NCBI GenBank assembly: GCA_900541315.1
Contig: UQJF01000055.1
Location: 1-17,978, forward strand
Reading direction: 5' to 3'
Source of the DNA: an uncultured Clostridium sp.
Lineage (GTDB): Bacteria > Bacillota > Clostridia > Lachnospirales > Lachnospiraceae
Length of the DNA: 17,978 bases
A program made the position numbers and the translations under genes. Below, piece after piece: positions 15,586 to 17,978 of the stretch; position 1 is the stretch's first letter, and every line of letters begins with the position of its first letter. The notes beneath the pieces are model-generated. The model ran no database searches and was not told the DNA's origin. It was given only the letters and a program-made list of their open reading frames with translations.

Positions 15586-15693
15586 AATAATTTTGCTCCC
15601 TCAATAAGAGCAAGACATTTGTTTTCTTCCTTCCTCAATTGGTAATGCAGCTCCACATTCCAGACATTTAACAGAAGTAAATTTTATAGCCAT
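15349..15693 (-). pseudogene. Zinc-ribbon/coiled-coil/TM gene interrupted by an in-frame UGA
   Basis: From ATG 15693 the frame reads MAIKFTSVKCLECGAALPIE and goes on to a CSY, then UGA at 15601-15603, and continues in the same frame into the 78-residue coiled-coil/TM protein. C10 and C13, then C28, form a zinc ribbon whose fourth ligand should be residue 31, exactly where UGA stands (CxxC...CxxU). The family, zinc ribbon plus NENEY-type linker plus coiled coil plus TM, is familiar from Lachnospiraceae, with Cys normally at this position. So the gene was about 114 codons and now has a nonsense change, unless UGA is recoded. The 3' end also appears cut by the hairpin element. Likely promoter -10 TATAAT at 15784-15789. 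Function unknown. Confidence 0.75.
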
Positions 15694-15783
15694 GATCATC
15701 CCGCCAATATTGTAAAAAATTTCAGCATATCTTCTATTTCACCTAAATTATCTTTATTTTAAACCATATTTATCTTAAACGCA

Positions 15784-15789
15784 ATTATA
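15784..15789 (-). promoter_or_regulatory. Candidate -10 box of the zinc-ribbon gene
   Basis: TATAAT on the minus strand lies about 90 bases before ATG 15693 in an AT-rich stretch. The -35 at a 17-base spacing (GATTTT) is poor. Confidence 0.35.
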
Positions 15790-15838
15790 CTTTAAAGGCT
15801 ATATCAAAATCCTATCTTGTTTGAAAAAGACCAAAAAG

Positions 15839-15885
15839 AAAAACCTTACCCATCTTCAGGTCTCAATCCTGAAAATAAGTAAGGT
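15839..15885 (-). terminator. Intrinsic terminator upstream of the zinc-ribbon gene
   Basis: On the minus strand ACCTTAC/GTAAGGT (15843-15849, 15879-15885) encloses TTCAGG/CCTGAA (15855-15860, 15868-15873) and is followed by TTTTTCTTTTT. This is the shape of a Rho-independent terminator for a minus-strand gene, yet the next sequence to its right is a plus-strand transposase remnant. It was probably the end of a gene since lost or displaced. Confidence 0.6.
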
Positions 15886-16361
15886 ATCTTCTATATACTC
15901 CTGTTTATAAAAATGACTTTACGATTGATAAAGATGGCGTCCCTGTTTGTCCCTCTAGATGTCGTATGCATCGTGATGGTGTTGAAGTTGCAAAAGGCAG
16001 AATGAAATTCAAATGCCCTAAAATCAGTCATAAAAATGGCTGCATCTCCTGTACCTGCGAAACTCCCTGCTCCGATGCAAAATACGGACGCACGGTTCAT
16101 TTGGTTATGAAAGATAATCCAAGATTATTCAACAATCCTCCAAGGAGCAGTAAGGAATGGAAACTGGAATACAATGCAAGGACTTCTGCTGAGCGTTCTA
16201 ACAAACGCGAGAAATTAGACTTTAAATTAGAAGACAGCAGACACCGCTCAACTAAGATGTGGTACTGCCGTCTCTATCACATCTTGATGTTACAGCATCT
16301 GGATACATGGGATTTGCCACCTGAATCAACCCTGAAAAAAATGATTTTGGATGTAGCATAA
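15879..16361 (+). pseudogene. C-terminal remnant of a DDE transposase
   Basis: The open frame runs from 15879 with no start codon near its beginning and ends at TAA 16361. Recognisable sequence begins about 15900 (KNDFTIDKDGVPVCP). It contains a cysteine cluster (FKCP, GCISCTCETPCS), YGRTVHL, and the C-terminal transposase block RTSAERSNKREK then RHRSTKMWYCRLYHILMLQH, where the Glu of SAER would be the last residue of the DDE triad. The N-terminal half with the two Asp residues is missing, so it is inactive. The motifs fit the broad IS4/IS1182-like group; I cannot fix the family. An internal ATG at 15966 would give 131 residues. Confidence 0.8.
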
Positions 16362-16741
16362 TCCTGTAGATTATTATATCTCATTTTTTGAAACATAGCG
16401 ACAGTTATGTTTATTTCTTGCGCTCATTTTTACGTTCAAGAATAATATTTACTTGTCAAAGTTCAATGCCAGAGTTTTGCTGGCAGGATCACTCAAGATT
16501 CCGAGAGATCATTGTGATGTTCACATCATGTATCCAATATTAAACCTTTGTAAATATTGCAATGTTTTTATACGTATACATCTTTTAAATTAAGTAAAAA
16601 CATACATTACAAATTTTTATCAGCCTAATTTTTTTGTAAACGTACAATATCATCACTATTTGCAAAAGTTGTTTCATACCCCTATCATAGAGCTTTTAAT
16701 GTCAGGAAAATATTAAATAGTTTATAATTTAGAACTTTATT
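16362..16741. other. AT-rich non-coding stretch after the transposase remnant
   Basis: No gene is supported in these 380 bases. They hold a 6-bp hairpin TGCCAG/CTGGCA (16467-16485), a TGTGA/TCACA inverted repeat (about 16513-16525), and the palindrome ATACGTAT. The composition is more AT-rich than the neighbouring genes, consistent with insertion-sequence debris. No terminal repeat that would mark the element end was recognised. Confidence 0.4.
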
Positions 16742-17779
16742 TCACTTCGCCGTACAGGGAATATCATACCTTTTGATCATTTTAAAAAGCTCTGTCATAA
16801 AATCATCTTTTCCATAGGTTAATACACCCAGATTAATCTTATACATTCTCTCCTCTGTATAGACCCGCAGTTCTTTCCAGTGTGCTTTTCCTTCTTTCCT
16901 TAACATGGTCAGTTCCGCCTTTTTTATATTTCTCCAGCAGATTTCATGCTTTCTTCGCAAAGGATATTTGAAGACCATACTTTCCCTGGAGTACCGCACA
17001 CTGGTATTCACCAATATAAACAGAGCAACGAAGCTTGCCACTCCGCACACTGGCGCAAACCAGATGGAAAACCATTTAGAAGGATCACTTTCCAGGAATA
17101 TATCCCGCAGATCAACGACATCTCCCGTTGCCAGGATTGCCACATATAGCAGAAAGATCACAATTCCAAGACCTGCCAGAAGAAAATTTTCCGGACCATA
17201 CCGCAAAATACATTTCTGTGGATGTTCATAGGCTTTCTCCTGATAATATCCTGCAACAGCTCCGGAGCATTGTACCTTGACTGCATTGCGAAACAGCCGG
17301 TAATTCACCTGGGCCAGTCCCGCTGTAAGAACCTTTGTCCCGTCACCCAGATACAGATTGATCCAATTGTCAAAATCGCCGTCTACTTTTCGGATCTCGC
17401 TCCATTTGTAGACCTTTGGCTTTTTGAACGCTTTTTCTATCTGGATCTTTTCATCATCGAAATACACACAGTCTCTGGCCATGATATTACCCGCCAATAT
17501 GGTAACAAACAGCAGCAATACTGCCATTGCCACGCACAGTCCCCACATAAACCTGGCATTTTCCGGCGCTCCGTCCATGATAAAAAGAACCGTAAAAAAC
17601 ATGACAAACAGAAATACCAGTACCCCCATGGCATACAGCACATATCTCTTTCCCGGTGGCTGGCACAAAATAGCCATTCCTTCCGGAATCCTGTTTAACT
17701 GCCGCTTATTTCTGCCTGTGATCAGGGAGATAATACCTGCCGTAAGGACCAGTACCAGTGAAAATATCAGTTTCTCCAT
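16742..17779 (-). CDS. Five-TM membrane protein with two PH-like cytoplasmic segments
   Basis: From the chosen ATG the protein is 345 residues. Five hydrophobic segments are visible: near 3-20 (LIFSLVLVLTAGII), 46-68 (LYAMGVLVFLFVMFF), 77-101 (GLCVAMAVLLLFVTI), about 196-216 (LLAGLGIVIFLLYVA) and about 236-258 (FAPVCGVASFVALFIL). Two soluble stretches follow membrane pairs, VYFDDEKIQIEK to about 175 and SMVFKYPLRRKHEI to the end. Both have the short beta-rich pattern with a W-x-x-I segment (YKWSEIRKV, CWRNIKKAEL) typical of bacterial PH-like domains, suggesting an internal duplication. ATG 17779 has GGGGGTG seven bases upstream; an in-frame ATG at 17872 would add an unlikely 31-residue head. 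Not recognised by function. Single gene, no partner nearby. Confidence 0.7.
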   Translation of the reverse strand: MEKLIFSLVLVLTAGIISLITGRNKRQLNRIPEGMAILCQPPGKRYVLYAMGVLVFLFVMFFTVLFIMDGAPENARFMWGLCVAMAVLLLFVTILAGNIMARDCVYFDDEKIQIEKAFKKPKVYKWSEIRKVDGDFDNWINLYLGDGTKVLTAGLAQVNYRLFRNAVKVQCSGAVAGYYQEKAYEHPQKCILRYGPENFLLAGLGIVIFLLYVAILATGDVVDLRDIFLESDPSKWFSIWFAPVCGVASFVALFILVNTSVRYSRESMVFKYPLRRKHEICWRNIKKAELTMLRKEGKAHWKELRVYTEERMYKINLGVLTYGKDDFMTELFKMIKRYDIPCTAK

Positions 17780-17835
17780 GCCACACCCCCATATATTGGT
17801 TTTACACCACTTTACCACTTTTTCATAAAAAAATA

Positions 17836-17904
17836 TCGTACAGGACTTTCTGATGTATAATGAATTTGGCACAAAACATTACAAAGGAAAGTGACCCTGT
17901 ACGA
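17836..17904. repeat. 9-bp inverted repeat upstream of the membrane-protein gene
   Basis: TCGTACAGG (17836-17844) and CCTGTACGA (17896-17904) are perfect inverted arms 51 bases apart. TATAAT on the plus strand (17856-17861) lies between them. They could be operator half-sites or one part of an insertion-sequence end. The sequence to the right, up to the window edge, is AT-rich with no gene I can support. Confidence 0.4.
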
Positions 17905-17978
17905 CAAAAAAATTATACAACGGAAAAACACTGATTGGTAGACTTCATCAATATTTTTTGATTTATTTTGAAACTTTT

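Noticed and set aside
15115..15645. Plus-strand frame of 176 codons with an extended -10 upstream
   Set aside because: It runs through the inverted-repeat element and antisense to the zinc-ribbon gene. The protein is Tyr/Phe/Ser-rich with no domain and no ribosome binding site.
15601..15650. Selenoprotein with a classical SECIS just after UGA
   Set aside because: The only small stem-loop I see (CAUC/GAUG) begins about 43 bases after UGA, too far for a typical bacterial SECIS. Nonsense mutation is favoured, so no selenoprotein was annotated.
16513..16525. CRP-like site TGTGATGTTCACA
   Set aside because: Only 5-bp arms in non-coding debris with no promoter nearby; expected by chance in AT-rich DNA.
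17222..17828. Two plus-strand frames of 134-158 codons opposite the membrane protein
   Set aside because: Antisense shadows; the minus-strand frame has clear membrane segments and a ribosome binding site.
17891..17938. Short frame starting GTG with AAAGGA upstream at the right edge
   Set aside because: It stops after 16 codons with no recognisable product; the sequence after it is not open.

Overview
This window looks like chromosomal DNA of an anaerobic, moderately AT-rich Firmicute of the class Clostridia, most likely a Lachnospiraceae-type gut commensal. That is inferred from the gene set: type III glutamine synthetase, Rho with a long low-complexity insert, proteins with CW_binding_1-type repeats, and a small zinc-ribbon/coiled-coil/TM protein. 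It also fits the strong AGGAGG-type ribosome binding sites. No rRNA, tRNA or CRISPR array was seen. Almost every real gene is on the minus strand and is read from right to left. The one clear exception is a transposase remnant on the plus strand.

Layout, left to right. 82-4337: transcription termination factor Rho with an Asn/Gln-rich insert, the AAA+ recombination factor RarA, and a membrane-anchored polysaccharide deacetylase. 4455-9848: a cell-surface module with a GH25 lysozyme carrying about 12 CW-binding repeats, a second secreted protein made almost only of such repeats, and a three-domain winged-helix / phosphocholine cytidylyltransferase / choline kinase fusion (LicC-LicA type). 9860-14911: central metabolism, namely glutamine synthetase III, class II fructose-bisphosphate aldolase and threonine synthase, separated by recognisable promoters and terminators. 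14912-16741: an accessory stretch with a 216-bp multi-hairpin inverted-repeat element, a broken zinc-ribbon membrane gene whose fourth metal-ligand Cys codon reads UGA, and a truncated DDE transposase. 16742-17779: a five-TM membrane protein of unknown function, followed by an AT-rich end containing an inverted repeat.

The most coherent functional story is the surface module. The Lic-type fusion should make CDP-choline from choline, supplying phosphocholine for surface polymers. The two neighbouring repeat proteins are the kind that bind such choline-decorated polymers, and the lysozyme would cut the wall there. The fusion carries its own DNA-binding-like domain, and its promoter contains an inverted repeat placed like an operator, so the enzyme may sense choline metabolism and control its own gene. 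The choline specificity of the repeats is an inference.

The least ordinary observations are the in-frame UGA in the zinc-ribbon gene, the nested-hairpin element whose arms can pair in two ways and whose right end supplies that gene's stop codon, the prion-like Rho insert, a contiguous 29-bp tandem repeat in the leader of the repeat protein, and a related GPG-containing C-terminal tail on both surface proteins.
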